Assembly (NCBI GenBank): GCA_024641205.1 | Contig: JAHEDM010000019.1 | Span: 1-7,732 of the forward strand | Source: Actinomycetes bacterium | Lineage (GTDB): Bacteria; Actinomycetota; Acidimicrobiia; Spongiisociales; UBA4744 | Direction: 5' to 3' | DNA length: 7,732 bases | In this document: piece by piece, positions 1 to 6,372 of the stretch | Layout: the number at the start of each line of letters is the position of its first letter | How positions within the stretch are numbered: position 1 is the stretch's first letter | The notes under the pieces: model-generated | Seen by the model: the letters and a program-made list of their open reading frames with translations, nothing else | The model's database searches: none | Told to the model about the DNA's origin: nothing | Made by a program: the position numbers and the translations under genes

Positions 1-488
1 AAGAAGTCGACTTCCTCCCGCTCAGACTTCGCAAAGGGCCGGAGTACAAAAGCGGCAGGATCCGTCTGGCCCGGCGGGCGCCCGACACCAATCTTCAACC
101 GATGAAACTCATTGTTGCCGAGCGACTGAACGATCGACTTCACGCCATTGTGGCCGCCCGATCCCCGAGCGTGCTGTAGCCGCAACCTGGCGAACGGCAG
201 ATCGATATCGTCGTGGACAACCAGGAGGTCCTCCGGCCCAGCCTTGTAGTACTGGAGCACAGAAACGACCGCCGGCCCGCACGTGTTCATGAAGGTGCGC
301 GGCACTGCCAGGATCACAGCCCGGTCGTGCACCAAGTGCCGAGCTAGGTCGGCTCTCACTCGCAGCGGTCCGCGTTTGAGGCGGACGTCCCATCGAGCGG
401 CCAGCACGTCTGCTACCTCGGCGCCGACGTTGTGCCGAGTCCAGGCGTATTCGCGGCCCGGGTTTCGCAGACCGACGATCACCTTCAT
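1..488 (-). CDS. pth: Peptidyl-tRNA hydrolase (3' end cut by window edge)
   Basis: Cytosolic Pth cleaves the ester bond of peptidyl-tRNAs that drop off the ribosome, recycling the tRNA. Reading the minus strand from ATG at 488 gives 162 open codons to the window edge; the family is usually about 185-200 aa, so only the C-terminal tail is missing. Visible landmarks are the N-terminal GLRNPG loop (N9), the catalytic histidine in TRHNVG (H19), FMN (N68), HDDIDLP (D93), the GSGGHNG loop (H113, N114) followed by VKSI, and IGVGRPPG near 134-140. These match the known tRNA-binding and catalytic positions of bacterial Pth. Position 8 is Arg where GLGNPG is commoner. The start is supported by GGAGGG at 493-498 (minus). 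Its ATG lies 21 bp after the rplY stop, so the two are very probably one operon, a common bacterial pairing. Identity is secure. Confidence 0.95.
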   Translation of the reverse strand, partial: MKVIVGLRNPGREYAWTRHNVGAEVADVLAARWDVRLKRGPLRVRADLARHLVHDRAVILAVPRTFMNTCGPAVVSVLQYYKAGPEDLLVVHDDIDLPFARLRLQHARGSGGHNGVKSIVQSLGNNEFHRLKIGVGRPPGQTDPAAFVLRPFAKSEREEVDF

Positions 489-492
489 AGCA

Positions 493-498
493 CCCTCC
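493..498 (-). promoter_or_regulatory. Shine-Dalgarno of pth
   Basis: On the minus strand, GGAGGG stands 4 nt before the ATG at 488, inside the 21-bp rplY-pth gap. It fixes the pth start and allows independent ribosome entry within the operon. Confidence 0.75.
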
Positions 499-509
499 AA
501 TTCGAGGGA

Positions 510-1163
510 CTACTCGTCGTCGCTCTCCTCGTCGGCCTCTCGGCCGCCCTCGGGTTCTTCGCCCTCCTCGATACCCTCGCCCTCTTCGATAACCTCTGCC
601 GCGATTTCCGCCGCAGGCAACACGACCGTAATGAGCGGTTCATCCAGATCGGCGATGTACTCGACCCCTTCGATGACGGGCAGGTCCGAAACCCGCAAGG
701 TGTCCCCAACGTCCATGCCGGAGACATCAATGACGATGCTGGTCGGGATTTCGGTCGGTAGCGCTTCCACGAGCACGGAGTTGTTGATGGTCTCGACAAT
801 GCCGCCTTCGCGGACACCGATCGGATCGCCCTGCAGATCCAGGGACACCTCGGCCCGGGTCTTCTCGGTCAGGGAGATGGTCACAAAATCGACGTGCGTG
901 ATCTCACCGCGTACCGGGTGCCGGTCCACCATCTTGGCCATAGTCAAACGCTTTTTCGCTCCATCGATCTCCAGGTTGATAAGGGCGTTGAGACCGGCTT
1001 CGGTATGCAAAACCCCATGAAGCTCTCGGCCGTCCACGGCGATCGCCTGGGCCTCCATGTCCTTGCCGTACACAACAGCAGGAACCTGACCGGTTCGACG
1101 GAGGCGCCGCGACGGACGGCTCCCCTGGGTCCGCCCGGTCTCAGCGCGCAGCGTGACTTCCAT
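510..1163 (-). CDS. rplY: 50S ribosomal protein L25/general stress protein Ctc
   Basis: This protein binds 5S rRNA in the large ribosomal subunit; the two-domain form is the Ctc/TL5 type. The 217-aa product has the L25 domain at about 2-92, including the RRTGQVPAVVYGKD stretch (about 22-35) and ITHVDF (88-93). The TL5 beta domain follows at about 95-183 (VREGGIVE, then DVGDTLRVSDLP). A low-complexity tail occupies 186-217, with 17 of 32 residues Asp or Glu. The frame opens further upstream to a TTG at 1202, but that codon overlaps a good -10 box. ATG 1163 has GAGGAG 6 nt upstream, so I chose 1163. It is the first gene of an rplY-pth operon and diverges from acnA. Acidic tails are common in actinobacterial members of this family. 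Confidence 0.94.
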   Translation of the reverse strand: MEVTLRAETGRTQGSRPSRRLRRTGQVPAVVYGKDMEAQAIAVDGRELHGVLHTEAGLNALINLEIDGAKKRLTMAKMVDRHPVRGEITHVDFVTISLTEKTRAEVSLDLQGDPIGVREGGIVETINNSVLVEALPTEIPTSIVIDVSGMDVGDTLRVSDLPVIEGVEYIADLDEPLITVVLPAAEIAAEVIEEGEGIEEGEEPEGGREADEESDDE

Positions 1164-1169
1164 TGATAG

Positions 1170-1175
1170 CTCCTC
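1170..1175 (-). promoter_or_regulatory. Shine-Dalgarno of rplY
   Basis: Minus-strand GAGGAG, 6 nt before ATG 1163. This decides the start against the longer frame that begins with TTG at 1202. Confidence 0.75.
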
Positions 1176-1201
1176 GGGAAAAGTGAACGTGTGGAGCGAC
1201 A

Positions 1202-1230
1202 ATTATGCCTGTTAGGAGACCTTTCAGCAA
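1202..1230 (-). promoter_or_regulatory. Sigma-70-type promoter of rplY-pth
   Basis: On the minus strand, TTGCTG (1230-1225) is followed by a 17-nt spacer and CATAAT (1207-1202). The -10 matches the consensus at 5 of 6 positions and the -35 at its TTG core. Transcription would begin near 1195, giving a leader of about 32 nt that contains the Shine-Dalgarno at 1170-1175. Position, spacing and gene direction agree. No experimental evidence is available from the sequence alone. Confidence 0.6.
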
Positions 1231-1318
1231 TACAGGCTCTTGGAGACACATATGCCCAGCCCGATAGGACGCATCCTCGCCGGCGGTACACTTGGAAGAA
1301 ACCCAGCCATACTGTCGC

Positions 1319-1324
1319 GAGGTG
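1319..1324 (+). promoter_or_regulatory. Shine-Dalgarno of acnA
   Basis: GAGGTG lies just before ATG 1328, with the GAGG core 5 nt from the start codon. The upstream in-frame start at 1292 has no comparable site, so this supports 1328. Confidence 0.65.
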
Positions 1325-1327
1325 ACC

Positions 1328-4072
1328 ATGAGCAAAGCCAGTCCCGATCCGTTCCGGGCTCGCGCGTCGATTTCCACGCCCCTCGGAGAGCGGGCCATCT
1401 ATCGCCTCGACGTTCTTCGCGATATCGGCGATATCGACACAATCCCGTACTCGATCAGAGTGCTGACCGAAGCGGTGCTGCGCAACTACGACGGCCATGT
1501 CGTGACAGACGAAGACATCAACGCCCTTGCCTCCTACGACGCCCGCAAGGTAGCCGAGACCGAGATCCCGTTCATGCCCGGCCGTGTGGTGTTGCAGGAC
1601 TTCACCGGCGTTCCGGCCGTGGTCGACCTGGCGGCGATGCGAGCAGCGGTAGTGCGGATGACAGGCGACTCGGCCTCAGCGCAAAAAGTCAACCCTCTAG
1701 TGCCATGCGATCTGGTGATCGACCATTCGGTCCAAGTCGACGCCTTCAACAGCGGGATGGCGCTCCAAATCAACTCTGAGCATGAGTTCGAGCGGAACCG
1801 CGAACGCTACGAGTTCCTCAAGTGGGGTCAGTCGGCCTTCGCCAACTTCCGGGTAGTTCCTCCTGCGACCGGCATCGTCCACCAGGTCAACCTCGAATAT
1901 CTCGCCAAGGTCGTATGGGACAACGGGTCCGAGTTGTATCCGGACAGCCTGGTCGGGACCGACTCGCACACGACGATGATCAACGGCATCGGGGTCGTCG
2001 GCTGGGGTGTCGGGGGCATCGAGGCCGAAGCCGTGATGGTCGGCCAGCCGATCTACATGCTGATTCCCGAAGTGGTCGGCTTCAAGCTCACCGGGCGCCT
2101 GGCGGAGGGGGCAACGGCTACCGACCTCGTGTTGCGGGTAACCCAGATGCTCCGCGAGCACGGCGTTGTTGGCAAGTTCGTCGAGTTCCATGGACCGGGG
2201 CTGACCGACATGCCGCTCGCCAACCGGGCGACGATCGCCAATATGGCCCCGGAGTACGGAGCGACCATGGGCTTCTTCCCGGTGGACGACCAAACGCTCA
2301 AGTACATGCGCCTCACCGGAAGGGACGAAGCGCTGATCGAGACGGTCGAGCAGTACTACCGCGCCCAGGGCATGTGGCGCGATGAATCGCATGACATTGT
2401 GTACAGCTCGACGCTCGAACTCGACATGACAAACATCCAGCCGGCCCTGGCGGGTCCAAAACGCCCCCAGGATCGTATTGACTTGTCCGGAATGAAGGCC
2501 CAGTGGCGACTGGATCTCGTCAACACCTTCGGCAAGACCAGCGCAGCGGCGACCGGAACCGCCACCGAATGGGAGGACGAGGGCGAACCGATCGGTGAAG
2601 GAACCGCTGAAGAAGATCCCGTACTCGTTGATTACGACGGACGGCGGTTCTCGCTTGCTCACGGCGACGTTGTCATAGCCGCGATCACTTCGTGCACCAA
2701 CACCTCCAACCCCAGTGTCATGGTGGGGGCAGGATTGGTGGCCAGGAAAGCCCGTGAGCGCGGCTTGACCCGCAAGCCATGGGTCAAGACCTCTTTGGCG
2801 CCCGGGTCGAAGGTCGTCACCGAGTATCTCGATCGGGCCGGCCTAACCGAAGATCTCGAAGCGGCCGGTTTCTACCTCGTCGGCTATGGGTGCACCACCT
2901 GTATCGGCAATTCAGGGCCAATCCCCGATCCCATCAGTCAGGCGATCAACCAGCACGATCTCGTGGCGACCTCAGTTCTGTCCGGTAATCGCAACTTCGA
3001 GGGGCGCATCTCGCCAGATGTGAAGGCCAACTACCTGGCCTCACCCCCGCTCGTGGTTGCCTACGCCCTGGCAGGCACCGTCGACATCGATCTGACGACG
3101 GAGCCAATCGGCCAGGACCCAAATGGATCCGATGTGTACCTGCGGGACATCTGGCCAACGCAATCGGAGATCGACGACATCGTTGCTTCGTCGGTGACCC
3201 GGGAGCAATTCGTCACGCAATATGCGAACGTGTTTGAGGGATCCCCCGAATGGAAGGCGATCGACACAACGGGCGACGCTCTCTATGCGTGGGATGAAGC
3301 CAGCACGTACGTCCAGGAGCCACCGTTCTTCCAAGGCCTAACGCCCGACCCGGCTCCGATCGATCCCATCCGCAACGCCCGGGTCCTGGCCAAGCTGGGC
3401 GACTCGGTGACCACTGATCACATCAGCCCGGCCGGATCCATAGCCGAACAATCCCCCGCCGGCCGATACCTGATCGATCACGGAGTAGAGAAACGGCAGT
3501 TCAACAGCTACGGGTCACGGCGCGGTAACGATCGCGTGATGACTCGCGGCACCTTCGCCAACATTCGAGTACAGAACCAACTGGCCCCCGGCACGGAAGG
3601 CGGATACACCACCGACTGGACCGACGAGACTGTGAAGACCATCTACGAGGCCAGCCTTTCCTACAAAGCAGCCGGAACTCCCCTGATGGTGCTCGCCGGC
3701 AAAGACTACGGCATGGGCTCCTCTCGGGACTGGGCTGCCAAGGGAACCTTCGAACTCGGCGTCCGAGTGGTGATTGCCACCAGCTTCGAACGGATCCACC
3801 GGAGCAACCTCATCGGAATGGGAGTCCTGCCACTAACCTTCCTGCCCGGTCAGGACGCCGACAGCCTCGGCCTGGACGGAACCGAAAGCTTCTCGGTCGA
3901 TATCGACGACAACCTCCGCCCTCGCCAGGAAGTAGCTGTGAAGGCCGATCGCTTAGACGGTTCCACCGTGGAATTCACGACGATCTGTCGGGCCGACACC
4001 CCGGTGGAGGTCGAGTACTACCGCAACGGCGGAATCCTTCATACCGTCCTGCGCAAGATGGCCAAGAGCTGA
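1328..4072 (+). CDS. acnA: Aconitate hydratase A (aconitase)
   Basis: A cytosolic [4Fe-4S] enzyme that interconverts citrate and isocitrate through cis-aconitate in the TCA cycle. The 914-aa length fits the AcnA/IRP-type family (about 890-940). In numbering from ATG 1328, DHSVQVD is at 132-138 and GTDSHTTMINGIG starts at 210. The cluster ligands are C456 (ITSCTN), C522 and C525 (GYGCTTCIGNSGP). LSGNRNFEGR is near 551-560 and DSVTTDHISPAG near 692-703. The C-terminal swivel domain carries YGSRRGNDRVM (about 728), GKDYGMGSSRDWAAKG (about 791-806) and SFERIHRSNLIGMG (819-832). All key residues are present, so it should be active. A short acidic stretch near 415-431 sits in the mid-protein linker region. 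An in-frame start at 1292 is less likely, having no ribosome site. The stop overlaps the next gene's ATG. I could not define a convincing promoter in 1231-1318. Confidence 0.97.
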   Translation: MSKASPDPFRARASISTPLGERAIYRLDVLRDIGDIDTIPYSIRVLTEAVLRNYDGHVVTDEDINALASYDARKVAETEIPFMPGRVVLQDFTGVPAVVDLAAMRAAVVRMTGDSASAQKVNPLVPCDLVIDHSVQVDAFNSGMALQINSEHEFERNRERYEFLKWGQSAFANFRVVPPATGIVHQVNLEYLAKVVWDNGSELYPDSLVGTDSHTTMINGIGVVGWGVGGIEAEAVMVGQPIYMLIPEVVGFKLTGRLAEGATATDLVLRVTQMLREHGVVGKFVEFHGPGLTDMPLANRATIANMAPEYGATMGFFPVDDQTLKYMRLTGRDEALIETVEQYYRAQGMWRDESHDIVYSSTLELDMTNIQPALAGPKRPQDRIDLSGMKAQWRLDLVNTFGKTSAAATGTATEWEDEGEPIGEGTAEEDPVLVDYDGRRFSLAHGDVVIAAITSCTNTSNPSVMVGAGLVARKARERGLTRKPWVKTSLAPGSKVVTEYLDRAGLTEDLEAAGFYLVGYGCTTCIGNSGPIPDPISQAINQHDLVATSVLSGNRNFEGRISPDVKANYLASPPLVVAYALAGTVDIDLTTEPIGQDPNGSDVYLRDIWPTQSEIDDIVASSVTREQFVTQYANVFEGSPEWKAIDTTGDALYAWDEASTYVQEPPFFQGLTPDPAPIDPIRNARVLAKLGDSVTTDHISPAGSIAEQSPAGRYLIDHGVEKRQFNSYGSRRGNDRVMTRGTFANIRVQNQLAPGTEGGYTTDWTDETVKTIYEASLSYKAAGTPLMVLAGKDYGMGSSRDWAAKGTFELGVRVVIATSFERIHRSNLIGMGVLPLTFLPGQDADSLGLDGTESFSVDIDDNLRPRQEVAVKADRLDGSTVEFTTICRADTPVEVEYYRNGGILHTVLRKMAKS

Positions 4073-4278
4073 TGGTCGGGTTCATCCTTTGGTTGATCTT
4101 GCTCGTCCTGGCCTGGCCCTTGGCCTTGGTGGCTCTGTTGCTCTACCCGATCGTGTGGCTGGTTGCCCTGCCGTTCCGGCTGATCGGCGTGTCGGTGAAA
4201 GGTGTTCTCGAGTTAGTGGGCGCCGTCATCGGGCTTCCTGCCCGAGTTCTGCGCGGACCAAAGGGGTTCCGGAAATAG
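4072..4278 (+). CDS. Small hydrophobic membrane protein coupled to acnA
   Basis: A 68-aa product of unknown function. Residues 3-35 are almost entirely hydrophobic (one long or two short membrane segments, with prolines at 16, 26 and 34). Residues 37-58 are a second, weaker hydrophobic or amphipathic stretch. The end is basic (R59, R61, K64, R67, K68). The ATG shares one base with the acnA stop (TGATG, 4070-4074), and there is no strong ribosome site of its own, so translation is probably coupled to acnA. Codon use looks like that of its neighbours and the frame is open to TAG 4276. The ORF overlapping it in another frame (from 4089) lacks membrane character and a ribosome site. I recognise no family; a link to aconitase function is only inferred from position. 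Confidence 0.72.
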   Translation: MVGFILWLILLVLAWPLALVALLLYPIVWLVALPFRLIGVSVKGVLELVGAVIGLPARVLRGPKGFRK

Positions 4279-4355
4279 CCTCTCGATGGAGGTGCCGTTG
4301 GCTCGATACCGTCTTGAACAAGCCGGTCCGGTGACGGCAATCCACAGCTCTCGGC

Positions 4356-4361
4356 TACCGT
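4356..4361 (+). promoter_or_regulatory. Putative -10 element, leaderless orn transcript
   Basis: TACCGT (TANNNT type) ends 6 nt before the orn ATG at 4368. Transcription would then start at or next to the A of ATG. No usable Shine-Dalgarno lies upstream (AGGA at 4363-4366 is only 1 nt from the ATG), and no clear -35 is visible. The same hexamer with the same 6-nt spacing precedes the start at 7676. Confidence 0.4.
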
Positions 4362-4367
4362 CAGGAT

Positions 4368-4919
4368 ATGCATCTGCCGTTGGTATGGATCGATCTCGAG
4401 ATGACCGGACTGAACCCTGAGGTAGACGTGATTGTCGAGATCGCGGCCATCGTCACCAACGGTTCACTCGACGAGATCATCGAAGGGCCCGACCTGGTTC
4501 TGTCGGCCGACCAATCGCAACTGGACAACATGGCGCCGATAGTCCGCGAGATGCACGGCCAATCGGGCCTGACCGAGGCGGTCCGCTCATCGCGACTTTC
4601 TGCTGCTGAAGCTGAGCAACTCGTCCTCGAGTTCGTGAGAAAGCACGTCCCCGAACCCGGCCAAGCCCCGCTGGCCGGGAACAGTGTGCACGCCGATCGG
4701 GCATTCCTGCACAGGTATATGCCGAAGCTGGAAGCCTGGTTCCACTATCGCAACGTCGATGTATCCACGGTCAAAGAACTGGTGCGACGGTGGTACCCCG
4801 AGGCGCTCGATAGCGGCCCTGCCAAGGGCGGTGGCCATCGTGCCCTGGCCGACATCCGCGAGTCGATCGAAGAGTTGATGTACTACCGCTCAACAGTGTT
4901 CAAAACCATCGGCGGGTAG
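4368..4919 (+). CDS. orn: Oligoribonuclease (DEDDh 3'-5' exoribonuclease)
   Basis: Orn degrades very short RNAs, mainly diribonucleotides including pGpG from c-di-GMP breakdown, to mononucleotides in the cytoplasm; it is usually essential or important in bacteria that have it. The 183-aa product matches the family length (about 180). It shows WIDLEMTGL (D9, E11), AGNSVHADRAFL (D110), YRNVDVSTVKEL (D131) and GGGHRALADIRESIEEL (H157, D162), which is the complete DEDDh set and the standard Orn layout. The start at ATG 4368 leaves the conserved first strand intact and lies just after a -10-like TACCGT, suggesting a leaderless mRNA. It is 89 bp from the preceding small gene and convergent with the oxidoreductase at 4972-5582, with a 52-bp gap. 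Confidence 0.97.
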   Translation: MHLPLVWIDLEMTGLNPEVDVIVEIAAIVTNGSLDEIIEGPDLVLSADQSQLDNMAPIVREMHGQSGLTEAVRSSRLSAAEAEQLVLEFVRKHVPEPGQAPLAGNSVHADRAFLHRYMPKLEAWFHYRNVDVSTVKELVRRWYPEALDSGPAKGGGHRALADIRESIEELMYYRSTVFKTIGG

Positions 4920-4971
4920 CCAGCGCAATCGCCCAGGTGTTGCGTAAGACGGTAACGAAAGACGCCGCCAA

Positions 4972-5582
4972 TCAGTCCCCCCAGAAGCGCTGTTCCTTCC
5001 AGGGATCGCCGTACATGTGATAGCCGTTGCGTTCCCAGAACCCCGGCTCGTCCCTCCGATCAAACGCACACCTCGCACCCACTTGACCGACTTCCAGAAA
5101 TAGAGGTGCGGGACGACCAGACGCAGCGGCCAGCCGTGCTCGGGGTCAAGGGGCGCCCCGCCAAACCGGTAAGCAAACAGATTCTCCTCGGCCAGGAAGT
5201 CAATCAAGGGGAGATTGGATGTGAAGCCCTGTTCCGCGATAACCAACACATGGGACGCCGCAGGCAAAGGTTGGACCCGGCTCATCAACTCGGAGACGGC
5301 GACCCCCTCCCAGTCGGTGTCGAGCTTCGACCACTTGGTGACGCAGTGAATATCGAAGGTTCGACGGACGGTAGGCATCGAGAGCACGTCTTGGTAGTCC
5401 CATCGTTGCGGAGACGCCACCAATCCGTCCACGGTGAAGTCCCATTCGGCCTGGTCCACCTTGGGAACACTCCCTGCATGCAGCACAGGAAATCGTTCGG
5501 TGTAGTACTGCCCGGGTGGGATCCGGCCCGGGTCGATGCCCTTGGCTTCTAGTTCATTTCGCTTGCGAGTGAAAAAGCTCAT
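4972..5582 (-). pseudogene. Sulfite-oxidase-family molybdopterin oxidoreductase, frameshifted
   Basis: Belongs to the small (about 200 aa) cytosolic sulfite-oxidase-like Moco proteins widespread in Actinobacteria; the substrate is unknown. From ATG 5582 the frame reads PPGQYYTERFPVLHAG (about 22-37), then FDIHCVTKWSKLD (76-88), where C80 is the expected molybdenum ligand. It continues through a SNLPL segment (122-126) to GWPLRLVVPHLYFWKSVKWVRG (150-171). There the frame departs from the family and would run on to a stop at 4890, inside the orn 3' end. Shifting by one base at the AAA run 5062-5064 gives FDRRDEPGFWERNGYHMYGD and an ending ...RFWGD with TGA at 4972-4974, exactly the family's C-terminus and spacing (203 aa). 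So one base is missing, either in the genome or in the assembly. No signal peptide or strong ribosome site is visible. A -10-like TACAAT lies at 5624-5629. Confidence 0.88.
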
Positions 5583-5592
5583 GAAGAAGTAT

Positions 5593-5662
5593 CCAGTTCC
5601 CAGTTGCCAGTTCCCAGACGCACATTGTACTAAGTACCAACTGCGGACTACGAACTGCTGAA
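5593..5662. repeat. Degenerate heptamer repeat array 1
   Basis: Ten consecutive 7-base units keep a single phase. The first four are CCAGTTC, CCAGTTG, CCAGTTC, CCAGACG. The fifth is CACATTG, a divergent linker. The last five are TACTAAG, TACCAAC, TGCGGAC, TACGAAC, TGCTGAA. It therefore has a CAGTTCC-type block followed by a TACNAAC-type block. The array fills most of the gap between the divergent oxidoreductase and tlpA genes and starts 11 bp from the oxidoreductase ATG. No function can be read from it. It resembles in style the short tandem heptamer repeats known from cyanobacterial genomes. Confidence 0.6.
5624..5629 (-). promoter_or_regulatory. Possible -10 box of the oxidoreductase gene
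   Basis: Minus-strand TACAAT (5 of 6 consensus positions) inside heptamer array 1, about 42 nt upstream of ATG 5582. No good -35 stands at 16-18 nt, so this is weak. Confidence 0.25.
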
Positions 5663-5668
5663 CCCCTC

Positions 5669-5674
5669 TATCCT
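5669..5674 (+). promoter_or_regulatory. Putative -10 element of tlpA-like gene
   Basis: TATCCT ends 8 nt before ATG 5683, and there is no purine-rich ribosome site between them. This again fits a leaderless or nearly leaderless mRNA. No -35 is evident. Confidence 0.35.
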
Positions 5675-5682
5675 GTTGAACC

Positions 5683-6225
5683 ATGACCGACCGACAACCT
5701 TCCCCCGGTCCGTTGCGATCGAAACCCGGTCTGCTCACCGTTGCAGTGATCGCGGTGGTGACCGTCGGGTTGATCCTCGCCGCGCAAACGGAAAATGGGA
5801 ACATGGGGGCAGACGAGGAGACGGTGCCCGATTTCCGGTTCGAGGGTTTCGACGGGACTGCTTTCTCGCTGGCTGAGCATTTCGCCCAAGATGGTCGCCC
5901 GGTCGTACTCAATTTCTGGGCGTCCTGGTGCCCGCCCTGCCGCGCTGAGATGCCCGACTTCGATGTTGTATCCCAGGCGCATCCAGAGATCAAGTTCATC
6001 GGCGTCGCCGTGGACGACGTCGAGTCGAATGCCCGTGCGTTTGCCGCCGAAATCGGCGTCTCCTATCTGTTGGGTTTCGACCCCACCGGTAAGGCACATC
6101 TCACGCTGCCATTCGTCGCTCTTCCGACCACCTGGATCATCGACGGCGATGGTGTGATCGTGTTCAAGGTGCAGGGGATCATGACAGCCGACCTACTCGA
6201 GCAAACCCTGGCCGACAAGCTGTAG
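5683..6225 (+). CDS. Membrane-anchored TlpA/ResA-like thioredoxin-fold protein
   Basis: A 180-aa thiol-disulfide oxidoreductase, expected to work outside the cytoplasmic membrane, reducing or exchanging disulfides (for example in cytochrome c maturation or envelope proteins). A short basic N-terminus precedes one membrane segment at about 16-34 with no lipobox cysteine, so it is an N-terminal anchor. The thioredoxin domain follows: VPDFRFEGFDG (48-58), VVLNFWASWCPPCRAEMP (74-91) with the redox pair C83/C86, and LPTTWIIDGDG (147-157) with the cis-proline P148. Length and motif order fit the AhpC/TSA-like TlpA family. The true partner cannot be told: no cytochrome biogenesis genes are nearby. 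The divergent neighbour is a molybdopterin oxidoreductase without a secretion signal, so a shared pathway is unproven. Confidence 0.93.
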   Translation: MTDRQPSPGPLRSKPGLLTVAVIAVVTVGLILAAQTENGNMGADEETVPDFRFEGFDGTAFSLAEHFAQDGRPVVLNFWASWCPPCRAEMPDFDVVSQAHPEIKFIGVAVDDVESNARAFAAEIGVSYLLGFDPTGKAHLTLPFVALPTTWIIDGDGVIVFKVQGIMTADLLEQTLADKL

Positions 6226-6372
6226 ACCATTTGGGGAACTGGGCGATTCCCTCAAGCGTTCAAACGGTATAGAAAGGTCGGGGGGCAAGTGCTGCTTCGC
6301 ACAGCACTCGATCTCCCGGTACATCCTGGAATCGTCCGCCTTCACAGAGCCCCTCGGCCTTTCACCCAGGGC
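6226..6372. other. Convergent intergenic gap with a short hairpin
   Basis: This lies between the tlpA-like stop and the stop of the small membrane gene on the other strand. It contains a perfect 7-bp inverted repeat, AGTGCTG (6288-6294) and CAGCACT (6302-6308), with a 7-nt loop, and a weaker GGGAA/TTCCC pair at 6234-6251. Neither has a T-run on either strand, so they could be bidirectional hairpins but are not typical intrinsic terminators. I see no credible gene here. Confidence 0.3.

Noticed and set aside
283..1020. Plus-strand 245-codon open frame
   Set aside because: It lies antisense to pth and rplY, is Ser/Arg/Thr-rich with no recognisable domain, and is a GC-rich shadow of the real genes.
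1225..1318. Candidate acnA promoters (TTGGAG with GATAGG; TACACT; CATACT)
   Set aside because: Each has either a poor -10 or no -35 at workable spacing, so none stands out enough to annotate.
1697..2662. Minus-strand 321-codon open frame inside acnA
   Set aside because: It is fully antisense to conserved aconitase sequence, His/Arg/Gly-rich, and has no known motif; a shadow ORF.
5593..5662. Heptamer array 1 as a CRISPR array
   Set aside because: Units are 7 bp without spacers or a CRISPR-length repeat, and no cas genes are present.
5583..5999. Upstream extension of the oxidoreductase frame (open to 5999)
   Set aside because: The extension reads through the heptamer array and antisense to the tlpA-like gene; homology-like sequence starts only near ATG 5582.
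5668..6099. Minus-strand 143-codon frame across the tlpA-like gene
   Set aside because: It is antisense to the conserved thioredoxin domain, and its peptide has no coherent family features.
6288..6308. Perfect 7-bp inverted repeat as an intrinsic terminator
   Set aside because: No T-run follows on either strand; kept only as a possible hairpin in the intergenic entry.
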